NCBI GenBank assembly: GCA_028705565.1
Contig: JAQWDH010000008.1
Span: forward strand, 1-49,843
Reading direction: 5' to 3'
From: Patescibacteria group bacterium
GTDB lineage: Bacteria; Patescibacteriota; Patescibacteriia; Magasanikbacterales; GWA2-37-8
DNA: 49,843 bases
The notes below the pieces were generated by a model, which worked only from the letters and a program-made list of their open reading frames with translations, did no database searches and was not told the origin of the DNA. A program made the translations under genes and the position numbers. Positions 1 to 6,007 of the stretch are shown one piece after another. Numbering within the stretch: position 1 is the stretch's first letter; every line of letters begins with the position of its first letter.

Positions 1-751
1 TCGCCAAACCCTTTTCTTTCCACTTGCTGTCAGTTGGTTCTATAATTATTTGCATCCATAAATTTTCACCTTGTCCGATTCTTGAAAAATTTTCCAAAAT
101 AGCGGCCATCGGGTCAGAAAAACCGAGTTCCAGTTCTTTGGACATAAAACCTTTGGAAATAAATTCTTCGTAAACGCGAATCGGATACGCCTCATTTTCC
201 GCCAAGCCGAATTCAACCCCGAAAACATCTTGTTCGCTGTCCGGATAAGCGTTGGGAATCGCGTTCACATAATCTTCCACCTCTGTAATTTCAGCTCCTG
301 AATATTGCGCGTAAATCGCCGCTTCAACCAAATCGCGATATTCGGCTTCAGTACGGATTAAAAATTGTATATAACCGCCAATGCTTATAACTTCAAAACT
401 GAACCACTTTTGTTTTTTTCCAATCCAATATTTTTGTCCTATATTTGGCGTTGTATGCGCTCCGCTTAATTGAGCGAATACTTGCTCTACCGCTTTCGGC
501 GTTTGCACGATTGACAGCGGCACATCCACCGCAAGAACAACCCACTGCCACTTGGCGATATATTTGGCCTGCTTATACGCAACCCACAGCTCCGCCCCCA
601 TAAAAAAGAAAACGAGTCCGACAATCGCCCACCCGATTATCACAAAAATCAACCGCACTGTTTCCATCGGTGGCAATTCCAAAAACAACCACTGCCAAAA
701 AGAGAAGTCTAGACCGATTCCGAATGGAGTATCCACCGTGAAAGGCGACAT
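1..751 (-). CDS. Type IV secretion/conjugation-like membrane protein, N-terminal part (cut by window edge)
   Basis: Reading frame open from an ATG at 749-751 to the window edge, about 250 residues seen. A short N-terminal segment is followed by a strong membrane helix (about residues 31-50, LIFVIIGWAIVGLVFFFMG) and then a soluble domain with motifs such as VLAVDVPLS, TPKAVEQVF, YAQYSGAEI and TEVEDYV. In my recollection this is the front half of a large CPR protein that continues into a VirD4/TraG or HerA-like ATPase domain; that part lies outside the window, so the assignment is from memory of the family. An AAAGG lies just upstream of the ATG. A further ATG 28 codons in is possible but loses the conserved-looking start. 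It follows a 53-residue membrane protein by 7 bases and is likely co-transcribed with it. Confidence 0.6.
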   Translation of the reverse strand, partial: MSPFTVDTPFGIGLDFSFWQWLFLELPPMETVRLIFVIIGWAIVGLVFFFMGAELWVAYKQAKYIAKWQWVVLAVDVPLSIVQTPKAVEQVFAQLSGAHTTPNIGQKYWIGKKQKWFSFEVISIGGYIQFLIRTEAEYRDLVEAAIYAQYSGAEITEVEDYVNAIPNAYPDSEQDVFGVEFGLAENEAYPIRVYEEFISKGFMSKELELGFSDPMAAILENFSRIGQGENLWMQIIIEPTDSKWKEKGLA

Positions 752-758
752 ATTGCCT

Positions 759-920
759 TTACTTATTAATCAATTTATAAACTCCGCCATAAATTATAAT
801 AACGCCGAAAGCCGTCCACCACCAACCCATTTTCCCGGAAACATATCCGCTGTAAAAAGCCAATAAACAAACAATCGTGGCGGATAGAGCCACCAAGTGA
901 CGAATAATATTATCGCCCAT
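759..920 (-). CDS. Small membrane protein, 53 residues
   Basis: Complete small frame beginning MGDNIIRHLV and ending YKLINK. Two hydrophobic stretches (about residues 8-24 and 33-48, the latter containing GWWWTAFGVIII) suggest a two-helix membrane hairpin. It stops 7 bases before the downstream type IV secretion-like gene, and an extended -10 element lies upstream, so it is probably the first gene of that transcript. I do not recognise a family. Position and size would suit a small membrane partner of the secretion protein, but that is inference. Confidence 0.55.
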   Translation of the reverse strand: MGDNIIRHLVALSATIVCLLAFYSGYVSGKMGWWWTAFGVIIIYGGVYKLINK

Positions 921-949
921 ATATTGAAAATCAAAATTTAATCATTATT

Positions 950-958
950 ATTATATCA
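950..958 (-). promoter_or_regulatory. Extended -10 promoter for the 53-residue protein and type IV-like gene
   Basis: On the minus strand the sequence reads TGATATAAT, a perfect -10 with the TGn extension (-10 hexamer 950-955). No good -35 is present at 17 bases, as expected for extended -10 promoters. Predicted start of transcription is near 943, about 23 bases before the ATG at 920. Confidence 0.5.
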
Positions 959-975
959 TATTTATTTGACAACAT

Positions 976-1000
976 AAAATCCCCCTTGTCGGGGGATTTT
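976..1000 (-). terminator. Intrinsic terminator after secF
   Basis: Perfect 10-bp stem (AAAATCCCCC at 976-985 pairs with GGGGGATTTT at 991-1000) around a 5-base loop. The A/T flanks make it usable in both directions. It sits 28 bases after the secF stop and upstream of the next minus-strand promoter, so it separates the secDF unit from the following genes. Confidence 0.85.
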
Positions 1001-1027
1001 ACATTTTTGTAAATAATGAAAAAATTT

Positions 1028-1933
1028 TTAATTTCTTTTCCATTTTTCAACCAAAACTAAAAGCGGACTGGCGATGAATACGGATGAATAAGCCCCGCTG
1101 GCGATGCCTATCAATAAAGCGAGGGTAAAATTATGTATGCTCGCGCCTCCGAAAAAATACAAGATAAATAAAGGAAGTAAAGTTGTTAAGGTCGTATTTA
1201 TGGAACGCATTAAAGTTTGATTCAACCCGACATTCACGGTTTCGCCAAAATCTTCTCCGCGGCGACGCAACAAATTTTCTCTGATGCGGTCATATACTAT
1301 AATTGTGTCGTTGATGGAATAACCCAAAACCGTAAGTAGCGCGACAACGAACGCTATATCCACTTCTACGCCATAAAAATGACCCAAGACCGCGAAAACA
1401 CCCATTACCAATAAAATATCATGTATCAAAGCGACGATGGCGAGAACGCCGTATTTCCAGCTTGCGACCGGCGCTGAAACTTTTCTAAAAGCGTATGTTA
1501 CATATAATACAATGCAAAAACTTACGAGAATAATGGCCCAAAGAGCTCGCGTGCGAAGCTGTTTGCTAACAGCCGCGCCTATTGTTTCAAATCTGTCTTC
1601 GCGCAAATTATTGCTATCGGTTTGAAATTTCACGCGCAATTCGCGCAAAACCAACTGATGCTGGTCTTCAGTCAAAAAACTTGTCCTTGCCATCACTCCG
1701 AAATCTCCGGTTTTTTGCAATGTGCTGTTGCTCAAATTCAAATCCGTGAACGCTTTTTGCACATCTTCTATCGCCGGTCTGTTTTGCGAAAAAGAAAATT
1801 CCCACAAAGTGCCGCCGGTAAAATCAATGCCGGGCTTTAAACCCCACATCAATGTTAACACGGAACACACGACAACCGTGGCTCCGCTTATAGCCACCCA
1901 TAATTTAGAATATTTTGCGAATGGAATAATCAT
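1028..1933 (-). CDS. secF: Protein translocase subunit SecF
   Basis: 301 residues, normal size for SecF. It has an N-terminal membrane helix (about 10-30), the SecD/F family motif GIDFTGG near residues 35-41, a periplasmic-side P4-like domain, then a block of membrane helices containing YSINDTIIVYDRIREN, the characteristic RND-type signature of SecF. With SecD it uses the proton motive force to help pull exported proteins out of the SecYEG channel on the outer face of the membrane. It follows secD by 14 bases in one transcript and ends just before a strong terminator. Confidence 0.95.
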   Translation of the reverse strand: MIIPFAKYSKLWVAISGATVVVCSVLTLMWGLKPGIDFTGGTLWEFSFSQNRPAIEDVQKAFTDLNLSNSTLQKTGDFGVMARTSFLTEDQHQLVLRELRVKFQTDSNNLREDRFETIGAAVSKQLRTRALWAIILVSFCIVLYVTYAFRKVSAPVASWKYGVLAIVALIHDILLVMGVFAVLGHFYGVEVDIAFVVALLTVLGYSINDTIIVYDRIRENLLRRRGEDFGETVNVGLNQTLMRSINTTLTTLLPLFILYFFGGASIHNFTLALLIGIASGAYSSVFIASPLLVLVEKWKRN

Positions 1934-1947
1934 AAATATATCGTGAA

Positions 1948-4002
1948 TTAAGAATTCAATTTTTCTTTTTTATAACCCAAAAACATCCAACTTGCTTCGC
2001 CCTTGAACAACGAAACAGCAAATCTCATTATTAAACGGGTAAAAACAATGGCCGTGAACATACTGATTAGCACACCGATTGCTAAAGTAACCGCGAATCC
2101 CTGCACAAATCCCATGCCGAACCAAATTAAAAACGCGCAGCTGATAAGCGTTGTTATATTTCCGTCGCGAATTGATGTCCAAGCGCGCACAAAAGATTCT
2201 TCCATTGCCGAAGATAAACTTTTTCCGGCGCGAAGTTCTTCTTTCAGACGCTCAAAAACCAAAACATTCGCGTCCACGGCCATGCCAATTGACAATATAA
2301 AACCGGCGATACCCGAAAGCGTCAAAGTAACTCCAAGTAATTTAAAAATAGCCAACGTCAATGCCGTGTAAAAAAACAAAGATAAAACCGACAAAAACCC
2401 GGGGAAACGGTAATAAACAATCATAAATAAAGCGACCAGTAATAAACCGAAAATACCGACTTTAAAACTTTTTTGCAAAGAATCAGCGCCCAAACTCGCT
2501 TCAATGGATTGCTGGCTAATAAGTTCAATCGGAACGGGCAAAGCTCCTGAATTAAGCCGTTGCGACAATAATCTCGCTTCAGCCAAAGTGAAACTTCCGG
2601 AAATCACGGCATTGCCATCAGTAATTGGCTCATTCACACGCGGTATGCTGATTGCCTCTCCGTCCAAAAATATTGCGACTGTTTTGTCCACATTGCGAGT
2701 TGTGATGTCAGAAAAAAGCTGTTTGCCTTCATCGTCAAAAGCCAAACTCACTTGCACTTGACCTGTTTGATAATCTTGCGCCACTTCGGCTCGCTTTAAT
2801 TGTTTGCCGGAAAGACCGGTGGTTTTCCATTCGCTCGCCGGAGGAACAATATCGGTTTTTTCTTTTGTTTTAATAAAAATACGCGACATTGCGTATTCCT
2901 TGATGGTTTCCTCGCCTTTTTTATAAATCAAATGATAACCGAATTTTGTTTCAACAATATCTGAGACGGAACCCAATGTAATTTCAAAAGCGACATTTTC
3001 AAATTCCGACACCATCTGCCCTTTCGTAAACCATCCTAAATCGCCTCCGCGATCACCTGCGCCAGGCTCCGTGGAATATTGCTTTACCATTTCCGCAAAA
3101 TTTTGCGTATTTATTTGGCTCTTTATTTCTTCAATTTTCTTTTTGGCTTGTTCCTTTGTATATTGGGCGTTATCGCAGCTTTCAGCCCCCATATAACAAA
3201 TTAAAAGATGAGCCGCGGAAACCTTTTTTTCTCCGTCGCGGGTTGATATTTTTTTCAATACGTTCAAACCTCCTTGGCTTTTTATCAAATCGTAACTTAC
3301 ATCGCCATCACTGTGATTTTGCGCCCAATCATACAATTCCGGATAATTTTGCTTGGTGATATAACCCAAATCTCCGCCGTTATTTTTGCTCGTTTCATCT
3401 TCAGAATATTTTGTCGCGGCTTCGGAAAAATTCATTCCGTTTTTTATCGCCTTAAGCGCTTCTTTGGCTTTCGCGTTCGCCGCTCCGTTATACTCGTTCA
3501 ATTGGTTTAATTCTTCCTGCGTCAAATCGCGCGGCGGGTCGTTGTTTTCTTCTTTAAATTCCAAAATCGGAGTTTCGCCTATCATTTTTATCGCTTCGTT
3601 TACATTTGATACTCCGGGTAATTCAACAATGATGCGGTAATCATCCCCCACTTTCGTTGTTTGCACCAGCGGCTCGCTCACGCCCAAACCTCCGCGCACC
3701 CGTCTTTCAATAATATCGCGAACGCCCTCCACGGAATCGGCTCTGTCTTTGTCCAAAATATTTTCTGTTTTCGCCTGATAAATAAGATGCGCCCCGCCCT
3801 GCAAATCAAGGCCAAGGTTAAAAGTTTTTTCCGGCAACTTTGGAAAACCTAGATTCATCTTTGTATTAACCCAATCAATTCCTCTGTTCGCGTAAGCCGG
3901 CGCGACCGCCAATACGCACAAAATAAAAACAGCAAGAAATACGCACAATTTCCACCTGTTCTGCGACTTTGTTGAAGAAACGTATATTTGTTTTTTTGAC
4001 AT
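1948..4002 (-). CDS. secD: SecD with inserted tandem parvulin (PpiC-type) domains
   Basis: 684 residues from the ATG at 4000-4002; a TTG two codons upstream is the alternative start. Order of parts: membrane helix (about 18-37), SecD motif GLDLQGG (64-70), first periplasmic portion up to about 155, an inserted region of about 220 residues, then the rest of the P1 domain (FLDGEAISIPRV; ISGSFTLAEARLL) and the RND membrane block with GMAVDANVLVFERLKEE. The insertion contains a partial parvulin repeat (about 176-252, with NGGDLGYITKQ) and a full parvulin-like domain (about 259-365: VSAAHLLI at the start, RGGDLGWFTKGQM, then FGYHLIYKK). Parvulins are peptidyl-prolyl isomerases and chaperones, so this SecD may fold or hold emerging substrates. 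It has its own promoter and leads the secD-secF operon. Confidence 0.92.
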   Translation of the reverse strand: MSKKQIYVSSTKSQNRWKLCVFLAVFILCVLAVAPAYANRGIDWVNTKMNLGFPKLPEKTFNLGLDLQGGAHLIYQAKTENILDKDRADSVEGVRDIIERRVRGGLGVSEPLVQTTKVGDDYRIIVELPGVSNVNEAIKMIGETPILEFKEENNDPPRDLTQEELNQLNEYNGAANAKAKEALKAIKNGMNFSEAATKYSEDETSKNNGGDLGYITKQNYPELYDWAQNHSDGDVSYDLIKSQGGLNVLKKISTRDGEKKVSAAHLLICYMGAESCDNAQYTKEQAKKKIEEIKSQINTQNFAEMVKQYSTEPGAGDRGGDLGWFTKGQMVSEFENVAFEITLGSVSDIVETKFGYHLIYKKGEETIKEYAMSRIFIKTKEKTDIVPPASEWKTTGLSGKQLKRAEVAQDYQTGQVQVSLAFDDEGKQLFSDITTRNVDKTVAIFLDGEAISIPRVNEPITDGNAVISGSFTLAEARLLSQRLNSGALPVPIELISQQSIEASLGADSLQKSFKVGIFGLLLVALFMIVYYRFPGFLSVLSLFFYTALTLAIFKLLGVTLTLSGIAGFILSIGMAVDANVLVFERLKEELRAGKSLSSAMEESFVRAWTSIRDGNITTLISCAFLIWFGMGFVQGFAVTLAIGVLISMFTAIVFTRLIMRFAVSLFKGEASWMFLGYKKEKLNS

Positions 4003-4035
4003 AAGCAAAAATATGATAATTGTAAACGTGAAACA

Positions 4036-4064
4036 ATACTACCCTTTTTTTTATTTTTTGGCAA
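4036..4064 (-). promoter_or_regulatory. Sigma-70-type promoter for secD-secF
   Basis: Minus strand: -35 TTGCCA (4059-4064), 17-base A-rich spacer, -10 TAGTAT (4036-4041). Predicted start of transcription near 4029, giving a leader of about 27 bases without an evident Shine-Dalgarno sequence. Confidence 0.6.
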
Positions 4065-4084
4065 GTGGATATTTCCACAAAAAA

Positions 4085-4103
4085 AGGCCTCTGAAAAGGC
4101 CCT
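4085..4103 (-). terminator. Intrinsic terminator after the 165-residue gene
   Basis: Minus strand: GGCCT stem, loop TTTCAG, AGGCC stem, then a run of seven T. The paired arms are 4086-4090 and 4097-4101. It lies 16 bases past the stop of the gene at 4119-4616 and just before the secD promoter. Confidence 0.75.
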
Positions 4104-4118
4104 GTATTTTACTTGTTT

Positions 4119-4616
4119 TTACGGCATTTTTTTCCACCGAACAATGGCTACCGGATATCCAATATGAATTGGGGAATTAATGTAAAATAACAACAAGAAT
4201 GCGAGATTTTGCGCCTCTTGCTCAAAATTATTAGGTAGTGTAAGTTTTTTGTAAATATTATTTTCTTTATCATTCTTATTCAACGGAATTGGCTTCATCA
4301 TCAATAAATTTACGACATGACGAGCTTTTTCTAAAATCAATCCTTGCGAAATATTTACAAAACTCCCATTCAATTTATCTTCAAAAATTACACCATCAAC
4401 CTTAATCGCCAGTGTTTTTATTCCTTTGCAACGAATATATGCGGCATCATCTCCTCTTATAAAACTTCTGATTGCCGCTCTGGGCTGTCCGCAAACCGGC
4501 AATGATATTATCGCCCATCCTTCTTCTCCTGTTTCAGATTCTATTATTCCTTCCGATATCTCTCCTTTTTTTGAGCATAAAGTTATTAAAGAACATCTGT
4601 CTTTTTTTTCGTCCAT
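4119..4616 (-). CDS. Conserved-looking protein of unknown function, 165 residues
   Basis: Begins MDEKKDRCSLITL. The ATG at 4614-4616 is chosen because a perfect AAGGAGG lies 6 bases upstream (4623-4629); longer in-frame readings have no such site. No membrane helix or signal is obvious. Motif-like stretches are EEGWAIISLPVCGQPRAAI and VNLLMMKPIPLNKND. I do not recognise the family. It is a single-gene unit with its own promoter (-10 at 4672-4677), a hairpin in the leader (4633-4649) and a terminator after it. Hydrophobic residues near 140-155 may be a core strand and helix and not a membrane segment. Confidence 0.6.
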   Translation of the reverse strand: MDEKKDRCSLITLCSKKGEISEGIIESETGEEGWAIISLPVCGQPRAAIRSFIRGDDAAYIRCKGIKTLAIKVDGVIFEDKLNGSFVNISQGLILEKARHVVNLLMMKPIPLNKNDKENNIYKKLTLPNNFEQEAQNLAFLLLFYINSPIHIGYPVAIVRWKKMP

Positions 4617-4632
4617 TTTTTGCCTCCTTCTT

Positions 4633-4649
4633 ATCCGCCTTTGGCGGAT
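4633..4649 (-). repeat. Palindromic element ATCCGCC-TTT-GGCGGAT in a leader
   Basis: Perfect 7-bp inverted repeat with a 3-base loop, placed between the promoter and the AAGGAGG of the 165-residue gene. The core CCGCC-TYT-GGCGG recurs at 9243-9255 inside a decayed tRNA copy, so it looks like a small dispersed palindromic repeat. It could also act as a leader hairpin. Confidence 0.5.
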
Positions 4650-4671
4650 TAAAATTTTAAAGAACATTTCT

Positions 4672-4701
4672 ATTATCCTATAAATAATTGACAAAAGTCA
4701 A
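4672..4701 (-). promoter_or_regulatory. Promoter for the 165-residue gene (divergent pair)
   Basis: Minus strand: -35 TTGACT (4696-4701), 18-base spacer, -10 GATAAT (4672-4677). Its -35 lies back to back with the -35 of the plus-strand promoter, the two forming the inverted repeat TTGAC-AAAA-GTCAA. Confidence 0.55.
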
Positions 4702-4716
4702 GCCGAGCGCTATAAT
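4688..4716 (+). promoter_or_regulatory. Consensus sigma-70 promoter for the 92-residue gene
   Basis: Perfect TTGACA (4688-4693), 17-base spacer and perfect TATAAT (4711-4716). Predicted start of transcription near 4723. The gene start at 4739 follows an AAAGGTGG ribosome-binding site. Confidence 0.8.
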
Positions 4717-4738
4717 TCGCTCAAATAAAGGTGGGTAA

Positions 4739-5017
4739 ATGAGACAAATATTAACAAAGTTCTTTTTACTTTTTTTCGTCGCGTTTATTATTACAACTAT
4801 GATACTGTTCGCGGATATTAACGCGGACCTATATTTCAATTCATGGCTTGTGGGCGCATCCGTGGAATGGCGGTGGTGGAATTACTTCACTTCTCCGGGG
4901 CATTCTCTGTCTGTGCTTTATTTGAAAGGAGACTATTTGTGGTTGATAGCGCCCGCAATATTTTCTTTTTTTGTTTCTTGCGGTGCTATTATTATAGGGA
5001 AAATAACATCTCAATAG
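4739..5017 (+). CDS. Small membrane protein, 92 residues
   Basis: Starts MRQILTKFFLLFF. Two strong hydrophobic segments (about residues 6-25 and 67-87) flank a loop rich in aromatic residues (VEWRWWNYFTSPGHS). Start supported by AAAGGTGG 6 bases upstream and a consensus promoter. One of very few plus-strand genes in the window. I do not recognise a family; the aromatic loop would lie between two membrane helices. The promoter of the structured RNA begins 8 bases after its stop. Confidence 0.65.
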   Translation: MRQILTKFFLLFFVAFIITTMILFADINADLYFNSWLVGASVEWRWWNYFTSPGHSLSVLYLKGDYLWLIAPAIFSFFVSCGAIIIGKITSQ

Positions 5018-5024
5018 GGGGGTC

Positions 5025-5053
5025 TTGACAAATTTTTCAAGATGTGCTATACT
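5025..5053 (+). promoter_or_regulatory. Sigma-70 promoter of a free-standing RNA
   Basis: TTGACA (5025-5030), 17-base spacer, TATACT (5048-5053). Predicted start of transcription near 5060. No plus-strand coding frame follows before a strong terminator, so the transcript is probably a non-coding RNA. Confidence 0.75.
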
Positions 5054-5059
5054 ATTTTT

Positions 5060-5240
5060 GATGATGTTGAAATGTCTTAATCCTATTATATAAGACCTTT
5101 ATAAGGTCAAAGGTAGGAGCAAAGGCCAAAAAGGGGTTTGGACTCAACAATCATCAAAAAAAAATGTTCTTTAGGGGGTATTTGACTTTTTTGAGAGATT
5201 CAATTAAAAAATCTCAATAGTCAAATACCCTATTTTTTTT
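5060..5240 (+). ncRNA. Putative structured non-coding RNA of unassigned family, about 180 bases
   Basis: Bounded by a near-consensus promoter and a long terminator, with no coding frame. Visible structure: P1 joins GATGAT-GTTGA (5060-5070) to TCAACAATCATC (5144-5155) with one bulge. P2 pairs GTCTTA (5074-5079) with TAAGAC (5091-5096). Its loop TCCTA (5081-5085) can pair with TAGGA (5114-5118), a possible pseudoknot. P3 pairs CCAAA (5126-5130) with TTTGG (5137-5141) around AAGGGG. A competing hairpin GACCTT-TAT-AAGGTC (5094-5108) shares bases with P2, which would allow switching. The 3' end is a 12-bp stem (5176-5187 with 5219-5230) holding an inner stem, followed by a T-rich run. I cannot match it to 6S, SRP, RNase P or tmRNA: no SRP GGAA-type tip, and too short for the latter two. 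An early-terminating leader is less likely because no plus-strand gene follows. Confidence 0.65.
5176..5240 (+). terminator. Long terminator hairpin of the structured RNA
   Basis: GGGTATTTGACT (5176-5187) pairs perfectly with AGTCAAATACCC (5219-5230). Inside, GAGATT (5195-5200) pairs with AATCTC (5210-5215). The stem is followed by TATTTTTTTT. The A/T-rich flank on the other side could also stop minus-strand transcripts. Confidence 0.8.
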
Positions 5241-5262
5241 ATTTTCATCACGTAAGGGAAAT

Positions 5263-5484
5263 TTATTCACCGACATACTCAAATCTCGGTATTTTCTTTC
5301 CATTAATTTCAATTTTTTCAATAAACATTTTCAATGGTCTCGCCCATAAATCACGATCGCCGCAAAGCGCTTTGTACACAACCAATTTTTCTAATGTCTC
5401 GCTGTGTTTGGCTATTCCAATCACTTCGTATTCCTTTCCTTTGTAATGCCTGTATTTTCCAAATTTAAGTATATTATTTTTCAT
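5263..5484 (-). CDS. DUF1653 family protein
   Basis: 73 residues from the ATG at 5482-5484; a TTG seven codons earlier is the alternative. The whole protein is one DUF1653 domain: GKYRHYKGKEYEVIGIAKHSET near the start (residues about 9-30), then VVYKAL and the typical LWARPLKMF, ending PRFEYVGE. These small proteins are widespread, and their molecular function is not established as far as I know. It follows the 108-residue gene after 80 bases in the same direction. Confidence 0.8.
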   Translation of the reverse strand: MKNNILKFGKYRHYKGKEYEVIGIAKHSETLEKLVVYKALCGDRDLWARPLKMFIEKIEINGKKIPRFEYVGE

Positions 5485-5564
5485 AAAATTTAATCTTTCA
5501 AACAATAATAGAATCGGACTTTTTTATTATGGGACTGTCGCCGTATGACACATCACAGCGAGGA

Positions 5565-5891
5565 CTAAATCAGATCCTCTTTTTTTAATCGCTTTTCAAT
5601 TTCTTGACGTTTTGGATCGTCCGGTTCTTCAAACCCATTTGTGAACCAAATTTTCAGCCCGTCTATTTTTGAATAAGACGCGCGTATGCCGTTCGCCCCG
5701 TCTCTCACGATTGGAAAACCGATTTCCGAAGTTGGGCTATAAAGCGTGTCAATTGTAATTGGATTTTTTACTATTCGCAATCCCATCTCACGCAAAATTT
5801 TAATAATCTTTTGTAAACGATTAAAATCTTCCGAAAGTTTTTGGGTTTCCGATTCATGAGTGTTCTGAGATTTTGATTCAATATTTTTCAT
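5565..5891 (-). CDS. Hypothetical protein, 108 residues
   Basis: Starts MKNIESKSQNTHESE. The first 40 residues are polar and helical (QKLSEDFNRLQKIIKILREMG, possible short coiled coil). The remainder looks like a small alpha/beta domain with DTLYSPTSEIGFPIV and IRASYSKIDGLKIWF. No membrane segment, no metal-binding motif and no recognised family. No strong ribosome-binding site is visible. Confidence 0.45.
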   Translation of the reverse strand: MKNIESKSQNTHESETQKLSEDFNRLQKIIKILREMGLRIVKNPITIDTLYSPTSEIGFPIVRDGANGIRASYSKIDGLKIWFTNGFEEPDDPKRQEIEKRLKKEDLI

Positions 5892-5980
5892 ATTTTTTTA
5901 CGCGTCATGACATTTTTTATAATTTCTAGCGAACCACAGGCAAAAGTTTACTTTCATATATGGCGAGCGACGGAATTTCA

Positions 5981-6007
5981 AGCGATGTCACGCGCCGTGA
6001 CATCGCT
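5981..6007 (-). repeat. Perfect hairpin spanning the secA stop codon
   Basis: AGCGATGTCACG (5981-5992) is an exact inverted repeat of 5996-6007 with a 3-base loop. The secA stop codon and its last codons lie inside the stem. The bases after it in the minus direction (TTGAAATTCC) are only weakly T-rich, so it may be a weak terminator or an mRNA 3'-end stabiliser. Confidence 0.6.

Noticed and set aside
5060-5240. 6S RNA, SRP RNA or an upstream riboswitch
   Set aside because: No SRP GGAA-type domain, no 6S-like central bubble that I can draw with confidence, and no gene follows in the right direction for a riboswitch. Left as an unassigned RNA.
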